A stretch of DNA of 64,000 bases from positions 58,259,053 to 58,323,052 of the forward strand of contig CM060732.1 in assembly GCA_030704615.1 (NCBI GenBank), given 5' to 3'. The notes beneath the pieces were generated by a model. The model searched no databases and was not told where the DNA came from. It worked only from the letters and a program-made list of their open reading frames with translations. The stretch comes from Takakia lepidozioides. Its lineage: Eukaryota; Streptophyta; Takakiopsida; Takakiales; Takakiaceae. Both the position numbers and the translations under genes were made by a program. This document shows, piece by piece, positions 39,331 to 49,861 of this stretch; the first letter of the stretch is position 1; every line of letters begins with the position of its first letter.

Positions 39331-40820
39331 CATGGCCGCTCTGGCAGTTTAGCCATTTCTCCAAGGGTTTTAGCCACACCAAGCTAGGGTTTGTGTCTCT
39401 TGGACTCTAGGCTTCTTTCCACCGAGCTATGGTGGCTGTGAGGAAATCAGCAAGGTATCCTTGCTCTTTCGGCTCCCACACACCACCATAGTAGCCCTAA
39501 GCCATGAGGTGGTTGCCACAAACCAAGCCTTCTTTCTCACTTAGCCTACCCAAACACGCCACTAAACTCAATGGCAAACAACCAAGCCCTGCTGGTTCCC
39601 AGCCCTTGTGAGCACTCATTCAAGCACTCTCCTTGGCCATAGCATCTGTCTTAGAGCTTCTTCCAGCCCCCTACACCTGCTGCTTCAAGAGTTGCGCTCC
39701 CTTCAAGCTTGAAGTTGAAACCCCAACTCACATAGGCCCTACAAGTGCTTTTCTTTCACTCCAAGTGGAAACCAGCCCTAGACCTTCCGTTCTAGCTCTC
39801 TAAAGCTTGAAAACAAGAGCCTCAATGGGCTGAAGGCATGCTCCACACATGCCCCACTCTCACCATAAAAGAATCAGCTCCTTTGCTTCATTTCTTGCAC
39901 CCACAAACCTGAAAATACAAGCTTCAGCATGCTGAAAGCATGCTCCACATGCCCTACAGGGAAACCAGCCCCTTCCTTCCTTTCTTGCACTCCCACACCT
40001 GAAAGTGCAAGCCTTCACCAGGCTGATAGCATGCTCCACACATGCATTGCCCTCACGTAAGGGAAGTCAGCCCTTCCCTCTTCCTTGCTTGCCCTCCAAG
40101 CTTGAAGATGGAAGCTTCAATGAGCTAAATACATGCTCCACACATGCAACCTCTTCACACAAGAGATATCAGCCCCCTATCTTGGCTCCTTGGCTCTTTG
40201 ATGCTCTCTAAGACAAGACTAAGCACTCCATAGCCTTTGCCAAGCTCCTGGAACCCTAAGGCTTACATTTCCAGCCACAAGACACTTCTCTTGTGGTGCA
40301 AGAGCTCTTCTTCCAAGCTCTGTAACCCTAGGTGCACATTCCATGGCCTTGCCGCACCTCTTAGCTCCTATTCCAGCCCTGCTCTCGCCATGACAAGAGC
40401 CCTCTCAATGCTGAAGCTCGAGATTGAAACCCAATCTCACCATACTCCACAAAGTGCACTGATTTGCCCCAAGCCAAATCAGCCCTTTCGCTTGGTCTTG
40501 CAATCCTTCACACAATGACAGCTCGCATTCCCAAGTCCAGTTCTCAGCTTTGCCACCAAAGCCACTATAACCTGCTCTTGACTGGTCCTCTTCCCAATCG
40601 TGCTTGCTCATGCATGTACACAATCTGAAACCATCAAGGTGCTCTGGAATTACCTACAGTATGGTGCTTTCATCTCTGAAGCTGAAGATCGAATGCCAAG
40701 GTTTACCACCTCGTAACCCACATCGCCTCCGCTTCTAACAACCAAGAGCTCCACGGTGCTCCTTGCATAACAACTTGGTTTCTCTCATTCTCAAGCAAAA
40801 ACCACAAGTGCTACAACTAA
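39331..40820 (-). repeat. Long leader with ~95-100 bp tandem repeats (element B)
   Basis: CATGCTCCACACATGC or a close form recurs near 39838, 39938, 40031 and 40133, matching the element A array in order. The rest of the leader (39331-39830 and 40160-40820) has no recognised coding sequence but aligns with element A 13333-14800, so it is conserved non-coding RNA sequence of the family. Confidence 0.75.
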
Positions 40821-40847
40821 CTCGTATCTGGCACTCATAGATACGAG
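40821..40847 (-). other. Conserved hairpin just inside A1 of element B
   Basis: 9-bp perfect stem CTCGTATCT / AGATACGAG, 15 bases from A1, the same as in element A. It may serve packaging or priming; no tRNA primer site was recognised beside it. Confidence 0.65.
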
Positions 40848-40862
40848 CTGATCTTTCTCGAG

Positions 40863-41189
40863 TGATAAAGAAGAAGGATACAAGCACAAGCTCATGCGAG
40901 CTCACAAAGCTGAAGCATAAACTCATGCATATATAACCTCATCACTCAAATACAAGTCAAGCCAAGTGCACCCCACGCCATGGGGAATCCACACTACGGC
41001 GCCATAGCTAGGCGCGGTGAGGCTCAACTCGAGAAAGATGAGCCTCCCGCGCTTGCCGTGAAGATAACCACTCCAGGGCCTAAATCTGCCTTGACCCCTG
41101 GATTGACACTTGGGCCAATCCCAAATGTCAATATGTAAAAGCTAGCTATTTCCTAGCTAGTTTCACACTAGTGGTAAAATAACTTGACA
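40863..41189 (-). repeat. A1 terminal repeat of element B
   Basis: 327 bp; the sense strand begins TGTCAAGTTATTTTACC at 41189 and ends CTTCTTTATCA. It forms the 5' integrated end next to the target duplication TACC. It contains TATATA near 40930, a possible promoter TATA box. Confidence 0.95.
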
Positions 41190-41193
41190 TACC

Positions 41194-41230
41194 TACCACG
41201 ATTCCAGCTTTGACGATGTCAACATGGACC
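41194..41230. repeat. Duplication copy R1, piece 4, and junction with R2
   Basis: The 37 bases after element B continue copy R1 (L-equivalent about 3252-3216). They then switch abruptly to the start of R2 (L-equivalent about 7347) at ACC (41228-41230), a 3-bp sequence shared by both partners. Confidence 0.85.
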
Positions 41231-43010
41231 CTATCCCAGACCTCAATGTAGCAGTAACCTGGCTCCTCTCTGACACCTCTGACCTTCATCATTTTTCTCA
41301 CCTTAGCAGTATCGTCCTACCTACCAACTGCAACAGAGATGTTCGATAGCAACACATGAGTTCCAGCATCTTGTCCATCCCACTCGAGAAAACATTTTGC
41401 CGCACGCTCTGCCACCTCCACATTGCCATGACTCCTGCAGGCACCAAGCAAGGCCCTCCACACATCCAGTTTGATTGGCATTTTATTGATCAAATCCTCT
41501 GCCTCGTCCAATCGCCATGCATGGTCAAGAAGGTCCACCATGCAACCTATTTAAATGGCGAATGTATGAATCCCATCCAAATGATTTTTGTTTCTTTTCA
41601 AACTTATGAGAGCAGATCCTGGAGTCTTTATAGAGATTCTCTGTACCATGCAGAGGCCCTTGGCAAGTAGGACCTGATTCTACATACCCTCAAACAGGTC
41701 CATGACAAGTACGGGATCAATCGAACTTCATTAAAATGGCAAATGTATGAATCCCAAACAGGTCCATGACAAGTATGGGTGCTGCACTGTTGGAGTCAGG
41801 CCATGATCTTGACTCAGGGAATAAAAGAAGTGTCTGCCTTCATCTAGTAGGCCCCCCATGGCTGCATGCAGAGGGAACACATAAAGGTGAAATTGTTTGG
41901 CTTCAAGCCTTCATTTTGTATCCTTTCACATAGTTGTAGGACCTCCCTATGACAACCATGCTGGGCATATCATGCGGTCATTGCATTCCATGCACATCTC
42001 GTTTAGCCATATTTTCAAACACTCCTTTGCATCATTGATGCTCCCACACTTGGTGTACATGTCGATGAGGGTAGTATCAAAGATGATATTTGGCACAATT
42101 CCAGCTTTCATGATGTCAGCATGGACCTCTTTGTCCTTTTCCAGAGCTCCCAGGCTGGCACACACATTGCAAACACACACGAATGTTCACTGGTTGGGGT
42201 TCACCCCTTCTTGCATCAGTTGATCATAGGTTTCCAAAGCCTCCATCCCACACCCATGTTGGGCGTATCCTGTGATCATTGCAGCCCACAATACCACTTT
42301 TTGTTCAGCCATATTGTCGAACAGCCCCTCTGCATGCTTGATGCTCCCGCATTTGGCATACGTATCCACGAGGGTAGTGTCCAAGATGACATTTGGCACA
42401 TTTCCAGCTTTCATGATGTCAGCATGGACCTCTTTGCCCTTTTCTAGGGCTCCCAGGCTGGCACATGCATTGCAAACGCAAACCAATGTGATCTGGTTGG
42501 GCTTCAACCCTTCCCACAATCGTTTGCTTATAGGTCTCCAAAGCCTCCATTCCAAAACCATGCTTGGCATATCTGCAATCATTGCACCATATGTGCAGGC
42601 ATATTGTCGAACACTCCCTTTGCATCCTTGAGGCTCCCACATTTGGCATACATGTCGACAATGGACGTATCCAAGACGATATTTGGCACAATTCCAGCTT
42701 TCATGATGTCAACATAGACCTCTTTGCCCTTTTCCAGAGCTCCCAGGCTGGCACACACATTGTAAATGCAGACGAATGTGACTTGGTTGGGCTTCACCCC
42801 ATCCTGCATCATTTGCTCACATATCTCCAAAGCCTCCATACCGAACCCTTGCTGGGCATACCCTGCTATCATTGCACCCCATGAAACCACATTTCGTTCA
42901 GCCATATTGTTGAGCACTCCCTTTGCATCCTCGATGCTCCCGCATTTGGCCTACATGTCATCTAGGGTAGTATCCAAGGTCTCAAGGGTTTCCCTACAAT
43001 ATCACTGTTT
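41231..43010 (-). pseudogene. PPR repeats and E domain, R2 copy (decayed)
   Basis: Same units and same disabling changes as 5590-7345 on the plus strand, truncated at 41230 before the DYW start. Differences seen from L are single bases, for example I in place of L in TSIVDMYAKC. Confidence 0.85.
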
Positions 43011-43561
43011 CATATACCTTGCCATCAGTATATTCCTCGTATCTTGTTTCTTGCGCCCCGTTAAAGTAACCCTAATAAGGCCCCGGCCGCACCTGGCCGC
43101 TAAGCGGCCTGCTAAGCTAGGTAGTAGCCGTTAACAGCATGGTGACGGCCGCACTTGCCCGTTACAACCCCAGCTAGTTAGCGGGCTCCTAGCAGCTGTT
43201 AAAGTTGACGTAGGGGTTCCTCCAAAATTTAGCACGTCCTCCCCCCAGGTGGTAAATCGCGGTCACCGACTAAAAATTGGGCAGTCGATCTTGCACGCAA
43301 CAGAGGTATGCAACGTCTCCCCTTCCCTGCGATCTCTCCTTTTCTCCCTCCCTGCCTCTCTTCCCTCTCCATGCCTCCCTCTCTTTCATCATCTCTCAAT
43401 CCATCTCTTTCTATTCTTGTTCTTTCTTGTTTTTTGTTTTTGTTTTTGGTTGTTTGTGTGTTCATGGGGTGGGTGATTGCACAGCAGGGAGCGCGGGGCG
43501 GGCACGAGCAAGTCACTGGCAACCGTAGCTCAGTCAATGCAACTCGGTCGCAATTCAGCGA

Positions 43562-43731
43562 GTGCCATTCACATAGTGCTTTGTTGTACTCTGCCACGGC
43601 TCGTCGTGCTTCCCCTCTCTGAAAAGAGAGTTGCCTTTGGCCTTCCTGCCTTGTTCCTCATCCAGAGCCTGCACCACCGATTGCCAGTCGTTGCCAACGC
43701 CCATGTGCGTGCTTTTGGTGGTTGTGGCCAT
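43562..43731 (-). pseudogene. TPR first exon, R2 copy
   Basis: Copy of 4842-5010 with the same frame break after GKHDE. The start ATG is retained. Confidence 0.6.
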
Positions 43732-45172
43732 GATATGTCCACTTGGTACTAGAAAATTGTTACAGATTGAACATTGTGCAGATGGTTTTTGCACAACATG
43801 TAAGAAAATCATCATGAGATTGTCGAAGTGCTTGCATTCAACTAGCAAGAATTTGGTAACAGGGCTGTGCTTGAAGGCTAGCATCACAGAATATAAAGAT
43901 ATCCAATGTGTAGTAGCATTGGATATCATGGTCAGTGAAGATGCAAGACAGGTGTGGCTGTGATGGTAATGCCAGACAAACTATACCAAGGAAAGAACAA
44001 GGAAAGTGGCTAATTTCCTCCTGAAACTCTAACAACTCATGGAACAAGAATGCGCAATAAATAAAGCAATCACCAAGAAATCAGGCGTAATTGTGGCTTG
44101 AAATGGAGTTATTTGTGAAGGTTTAGTGTTCATTATTCAAGGGAGAGAGAGAGAGAGAGTAATGTAGTGCATTGCCCTTTTCTAGGTAGAAGGGAGCTAG
44201 AATACATACAGGTACTGCAAATTGTAGTAACTTGGGAGATATCTGGTCAACACCCCTCCTTGCTTCCTTGTTGCCCCACTCTTTTCCTGCTTCCTAGCTT
44301 TGAATGTGGTGCTAGAATATGTAATATCATGGACAAACACATCTATTAGAAAAATGTCCTCCAAGTTGACCCTGTTTCTGTTTGTCTTGACCCATTGGGA
44401 TAAGGTCTTCATGTGCTTGTGTGAGAGAGGTAGGAGGAGGATGAAAAGAAGGATGTGTTTATGATTGTTGAAATTGATATGGAACAGCCTTACTGGCCAC
44501 ATACCAGGTGAGCTTGGGAAAATAAAGGTAGCTTCTACTTCCGAAATATACTGCCTGTGCATCCTCTATTACTGGCTCATTTGAATGATGAATTAGTGTT
44601 GATGAGCTCAATTCAATACCCCCTTGGTGACTAGATGTGGGTTCTGTGTTATACAGGAGAAAGAGAATGAATCACGTTATGAGGAGAAAGTAGAGAGAGG
44701 CCGTTGTGACCAGGGGTATATTTGTTTGAGAATAAGACACCCTATGAGACCACTACAGCGTGTTCAAAGTGCTTAGTGCCACCCACCTGATTGAATGGCC
44801 ATTTCTTAATGCCTGTCTTATGCTTGTGTCATGCAATTGTGATTCAAGACGCTGGTGAGCCTTGATCTGTCTCACAACAACTTCACCAGCTCTATTCCCC
44901 ACTCTCTAAAGAGAAGCTCTCTTCTCTTTCATTTTTGTAAGACCTCTCCCTTTTGTGTGTCTCCTTAAATTTGATGCAGGATGCTCAAGTTGACATCCAG
45001 CATAAATCTTTTATTTCGTACTTGCCTGCGTTTTGTACATGTTGCACATTACACTATGTCACAAGTAGGTTTACTCTGGCAACTCCGTCGTCACTAGACA
45101 GAGGGCAATGAGGGAGGTGACCTGCGAGTATTTCTGTTTGGATGATATATATAGGTTGCTTTTGGTTGCTAA

Positions 45173-45480
45173 AACTGCAGGGTTTACAGTCCCAAGCAGT
45201 TGCCCTTCCTCTGCTCATGGTGAATTTGAGTCTGGCAGGTGGGATGAGGTTCACGCGGTGATATCACCATTTTGCCCACCCTCATTATCAACAACAGGGC
45301 AGTCTCCCGGATAGTACCTACCACGATTCCAGCTTTGACGATGTCAACATGGACCTCTTTGCCGTTTTCTAGAACTGCCAGGCTGGCACAAGCACTGAGA
45401 ATGCAACTGAGGGTGATCTCATTGGGCGTCACCCCTTCACAAATCATTTGCTCATAGGTCTCCAAAGCCTCACTACAACA
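45173..45480 (-). pseudogene. PPR fragment, R2 copy
   Basis: Copy of 3091-3398 (METYEQMICEGVTPNEITL). In copy R1 this fragment is where element B inserted. Confidence 0.75.
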
Positions 45481-46508
45481 CCGTGTATCCTACTATCATT
45501 GAAATCCATGAGACAACATTTCGTTCAGTCATATGCCATCAGCCGGGTGGTCTGATCTGTGAAATGTTGGTGTTGACACGCAGCTGGCCTTCCACCTCCG
45601 CATGCTCAATGACCGCCACCTCTTGGAGTAGGAATTGTTCAGTCATTACCATCATTCCCAAGCCAGACCTTTTTGTACATGATTCTGAATAGAGTCTATC
45701 CCTGCAACCTCTTGCCTCATCAATCACTTTTCCTAGGTTCTTTTGCCATGCGAGAATGATGTTGTGTGCCCATCATACAGTCATTAAGGTTAAACTTTGC
45801 TTTACATGCCTTGTGACTAGAGACCAGCTTGTACCCCCTTTTCGATGGAGCAAGAAAGGGGCTTGAAGGGGAAGGCAGACTGGGGAGGAGAAGAACATAT
45901 TTGGAATAAAACGAATATTCATAACGTCCACGGAAAGCTCAAAGAGCTTATGAGAAAGAGAAAGCATTAAACAAGAAAAAAATGAGCTCCTGAAGTGACC
46001 TGCAGGTACAGTCGAGGAGTTCCAAATTGACGAGCTCCCTCTTCCCTCTTCCCTGTAGGTTTCACAATCGAGGAGTGGAGGAGCTCCCTCTTCCCTGTTC
46101 ATAGTCGAGGTTGAGCTGACGAGCTCTAGACGGCCATAGCCGCGGGGGGAGGGTGCAAGACGGGCGGGCAGCCCGAACTATTATTTTTTAGCGATCCAGT
46201 TAACAAACTGCGCGCGGCAGTTTGTTAGCGGGCAGGTGCGGCCGGGGCCTAACTTAGTTACTTAGGGCCCTTGCGTGCTTATTTTTTCCAGGCTCTTTTT
46301 AATGCAATTCCAGGGCCTCGAGTCTGTCCCCCTTTTATTATTTTGGTTTAAGAGCGAAAAAAGAAGGAATTGTGTAAGTAAGTTAGGGCACAGGGCAAGG
46401 CGTAGCGGGGGTGAGGGGGCAAAGCGAGGAAGGGCGAGAGAGGGGGTCTTTTGCACATCGCCATCGCTGCGAGGGAGCGGCCGCCACAGAGCAGGGACCA
46501 GCAGCGCC

Positions 46509-47069
46509 ATGTTGATCCCCAAGAAAAACCGCGTGGAGGTCTACAAGTATCTGTTCAAGGAGGGCGTGCTGTACGCCAAGAAGGATTACAATGCGCCCAA
46601 GCATCCAGAGATCGACGTGCCCAATCTGCAAGTCATCAAGCTCATGCAGAGTTTTAAGAGCAAGGAGTATGTCAAGGAGAACTTTGCGTGGAGGCATTAC
46701 TACTGGTACCTCACCAACGATGGAATAGAGCATCTCAGGACGTACCTCAATCTGCCTTCGGAGATTGTTCCTGCCACGCTGAAGAAGTCTGCGCGTCCGC
46801 CTAGCAGGCCCATGGGCGGGCCTCCTGGCAGTGAGCGCCCTCCGAGAGGGCCACCAAGATTCGAGGGCGATAGGCCTCCTCGTTTTGGCGGGGACAGGGA
46901 TGGATACAGGAGCGGGGCTCCCCGTGGCGCACCTGGGGCCTTCGGAGGGGAGAAAAGCGGAGCACCTGGAGAGTATCGGCCTGAGTTCCGTGGAGGAGGG
47001 AGGGGAGGTTTTGGCCGCGGAGGTGGAGGTTTTGGGGGTGGTGGAGCTCCTGGCGCTATCACTGAGTAA
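46509..47069 (+). CDS. RPS10: 40S ribosomal protein eS10 (R2 copy)
   Basis: 186 residues, with no difference from the arm L protein that I could see: S10/plectin domain at residues 1 to about 95 and a Gly/Arg/Pro-rich tail. The start ATG follows a GCAGCGCC context and a GC-rich leader; the frame is open upstream but without S10 homology. A candidate poly(A) signal lies at 47755-47760. The gene is on the opposite strand from the L copy, so the two are transcribed away from each other. eS10 sits on the head of the 40S subunit near the mRNA entry. Confidence 0.96.
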   Translation: MLIPKKNRVEVYKYLFKEGVLYAKKDYNAPKHPEIDVPNLQVIKLMQSFKSKEYVKENFAWRHYYWYLTNDGIEHLRTYLNLPSEIVPATLKKSARPPSRPMGGPPGSERPPRGPPRFEGDRPPRFGGDRDGYRSGAPRGAPGAFGGEKSGAPGEYRPEFRGGGRGGFGRGGGGFGGGGAPGAITE

Positions 47070-48324
47070 CTGTCGTGGTGAGCTTGTCAGTACCTTTGTC
47101 TCCTGTCACTGTCTGTTCCCTGAAACCCAATCTCGCACAGAAGTCTTTAGGAGGAACGGAAATTCTTGGCAGCTTTTCTGCACGAAGCTTTGACCCTTAG
47201 GCAATCCCTTGAGCAGTAGTTATCTGGCTTCACTCTTGGTGTTTTATTCTTTCTTGTTTCTTGCTTTCCTATTGTCCCATAAGCTCTTCGGGCTTTCTGC
47301 AGACGTTATTATAGAAGCTCTTGGTAACACAAACTTGGTAACATGCATGTACTTGCCATCTATACTCTGTTACAAGTATGTCGGGTTCTTGGTGCGTATC
47401 ACTTTTAAGCTCGTGTGGATGATGGCTTATAGATTTGAGGGGTCTTAATGTCTCGGGTCTTTTCCCGGCAGCAGGTTGCAAGAGAAGGTCAAAGGATCCT
47501 ACTTGTTTTGATCTCGTCTGTTGTTGAGATTACTGCACAACGGTGGAAGGATGCTTTGTTGTGGCTTGGAATTCAGATTAGTTATAGTATTGAGCTGAGT
47601 TTGAAGCTGGGTCCACTCTAGCAGAATATGGGCCCGGGTCTGCCTTCCCTTGGGTTGTCCATCTTCTCATTTTTCTATGACAGGCCAGATGGGCAGAGGG
47701 GCTATATCGGAAGAGTAGGGAATCAGCATTCAAATGTCCCAATGCAAAACATGCAATAAAACTTGATCGCAGTCACTGGCCGAAGTTTCATATCCCACAA
47801 CCAGCTCCGGCCTGAAGGGTGCGACGAACCCTATATTCATAGGAAATGATGGATACATCATGTTTCATCAGTCTCCCTTTCCTCCTATTTCTAAACTAGG
47901 TGCAAGGATTTAGTCAACAGCCTGCTGCAAGTTCTATACCTACCTCCTGCTATCTTTCCCTCCCTCCCGTGATTCCCCCCTCAAGCATAGAGGTCTGACA
48001 CACTTTGAAGATCCTGTATGAAGGCTAGAGAATCATAAGCTTCGAAGAATCCCATTCTTCCAAGTGTGTTGTGGTGAATGGGAAGGGACATCCATGAAGG
48101 TTTACACTGAACCATTCACAATGGTGCACTTTTCTTCTCCTTCAATCACCACATAGCGTGTAAGTCCCTTCATAAGAGTTTGATTGAGACACTGTTGTCT
48201 GGAAACCCCTTCGTTAGGACCACAGTTGCAGTGCATTGTATAATATGGCACAATAAGTTGTTTATGTTTCAGCATCCCACATGTCTTCGACATAGAAGCT
48301 AAAGAAACATACAGAGAGACTTAC

Positions 48325-49861
48325 CGAAGGGTGTCAAAGGGCTGGTTGGTGCGCATGCAGTGAATGAAGGCCTCATTTGTGGCTTGGCAGAGAGCCTCCT
48401 CTACACCAACCACCACTTCTATACCTGCTTTCTGCAGGGTTTGCACTCCCTTACCTGTCCCACACGTTCCCAATAACGGTTAGTTTGAAATTTAGTGGCT
48501 TTTTGGTACCCATTAAACCACAGTTTCCATGGGGTTATAAGAGTTGGATGGGTAGAGATTGAAGGAAAAAGTTGGGCTGGACTTGGGGACAATTGAAGTT
48601 TCGGTTCTTCACCTTACCACCATTTACCCAGCAGCTCCTTGGACAGAAGTTGCAAAGGTAGAGGGTCTCGATCTTCAGTTTATCAGCTTCATGCCATGTT
48701 TACATGTGACAAGCAAAAGTGTCTGCATCTGTATTGAGGGGCTAGTTTGGAAGTTGATGACAGACTGATAATCAGTAATGTACTGTCAGCCATTCTAGTC
48801 TCTCGTGTCAAGCCTCTTACAAAAGGCATTCCAGACGATTTAATAGATGCCAAACAGTGTATCTCCTCTTGTAATTTCCTGACTGTGGCTGCTTTGCTCT
48901 GTAACAGATTCTGTTGTAAAAAAAACTCAGAACCTTGAATTGGGTGATCTTGACTAGAGGGCATTGGCATGTTGTTAGGCAGCATGATTGCTACTGTAGC
49001 ATTCTACTGGAACGAAGTAATCACAGAATCTGGCTGTGCTTGCAAGTTGGGGAAAGAGGGGGAAAAGATGTACTCATAAGACTTTGTTTGCCGTAGCCTT
49101 GTGGCCATAGGCCCCACGCCCAGTTTGGGCGAAACAAAAGGGACCAGAAACTACCTTTGTGAGGGGCTAAAAGAGGGGGAAAAGAGAGGAAGACAGAGGG
49201 ATATACATAAGAAAACAAAGAAGTGGCAAGGGCTTGCCTGCAACCTGGGGTTGGGGTCGACCATGCCCACATGCCCACTACCACCCGGCTGAGCTGTGCC
49301 TTGACCAAAGCTTGACTACAGGGGGGGTCCTGCCATAGTGATTACAAGGCTCTAGGTTCACATATGCTGTTGCACCCTTAGCCATTTTCCCCGCTTCTCT
49401 CAATGCAAAAACCTGCACATATGACCATGGATTGACAACAAATTGTACCAATCAAACTTCAAACTGTCATAGAAAGCTTCGTATTCTTGAAACACGGAAA
49501 GATTGACCGACAATCACTCAACAAGTAACAATGAAACGGTACTCATGCAACACTACATGACTTTATAGTGTTTCCAGGCTATCTGCATATCTGAAGTGAG
49601 GACATTTATATTCTAATCTACAAAAAGAGGAGGTAGCATCCTAACTGACCTCTGCATGGGGCTCTCTAGCTTTGGGATGATATCCTTGACCTACAATCAC
49701 TCCATCTTTCACAATCACACATCCAACCATGGGATTGGGAGATGTCTGGCCCAGGGCCTTCATTGCCAGCTGCACGCATATCCTCATATACTCTGCATCA
49801 TCTTTGGTAGCTCCTTCCGGCCGGGCGCCGTTGTGCCTGTTGTTTTGAGAGGACAGAGCAC
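48325..49861 (-). pseudogene. PYRD: Riboflavin biosynthesis deaminase (PYRD type), three exons with frame breaks
   Basis: Diaminohydroxyphosphoribosylaminopyrimidine deaminase, a plastid riboflavin-pathway enzyme. Exon a (49650 to about 49861) encodes DDAEYMRICVQLAMKALG, TSPNPMVGCVIVKDG, GQGYHPKAREPHAE and ends at a GT donor. Exon b (49238-49412, TGTGCAG acceptor, GC donor) encodes [42 protein letters not shown] and VDPNPRLQ. Exon c (48325-48455) encodes GVQTLQKAGIEVVVGVEEAL. The zinc ligands (HAE and the two Cys of [11 protein letters not shown]) favour the active PYRD over the reductase-only PYRR. Exon b has a one-base loss in a 7-base homopolymer (49321-49327) and a short duplication after VVVGM. 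The reductase-like domain is not seen downstream. Either a pseudogene or a real gene with consensus errors. Confidence 0.82.

Larger units (their letters stand above)
29179..41189 (-). mobile_element. Element B: gypsy retrotransposon with DNA methyltransferase, PHD finger and split direct repeats
   Basis: 12.0 kb on the minus strand, flanked by TACC (29175-29178 and 41190-41193); the empty site is seen in L and R2. Order on its sense strand: A1 (41189-40863), leader with hairpin, tandem repeats and minisatellite, gag, zinc knuckles, protease, C5 DNA methyltransferase, RT, RNase H, DDE integrase, PHD finger, polypurine tract, B1, A2, B2. B1 and B2 look identical and A1/A2 differ by about one base, so insertion is very recent. 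Coding breaks are few: one-base shifts in gag (about 37070), at the gag/pol border (about 36415) and after the methyltransferase (about 33385), and a TAG at 33280-33282. Element A is a deleted relative. Confidence 0.95.
41228..48571. repeat. Segmental duplication copy R2 (inverted relative to L)
   Basis: Almost exact reverse complement of 1-7347. It carries the decayed PPR E-domain (41230-41541, minus), PPR repeats (41947-42985, minus), TPR exon, PPR fragment, eS10 and a PYRD exon. Beyond 48571 no comparison is possible because L reaches the window edge. Confidence 0.95.

Noticed and set aside
37637-39387. Several long Pro/Ser-rich open frames (repeated HSPSQPVTA)
   Set aside because: All lie in the minisatellite of element B on its antisense strand; a 51-bp unit keeps several frames open. 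No domain, no codon signal and no splice context.
29179-41189. Element B as a DIRS/Ngaro-type tyrosine-recombinase element
   Set aside because: A full HHCC-DDE integrase and a 4-bp target duplication are present and no tyrosine recombinase motif was seen; only the repeat layout is alike.
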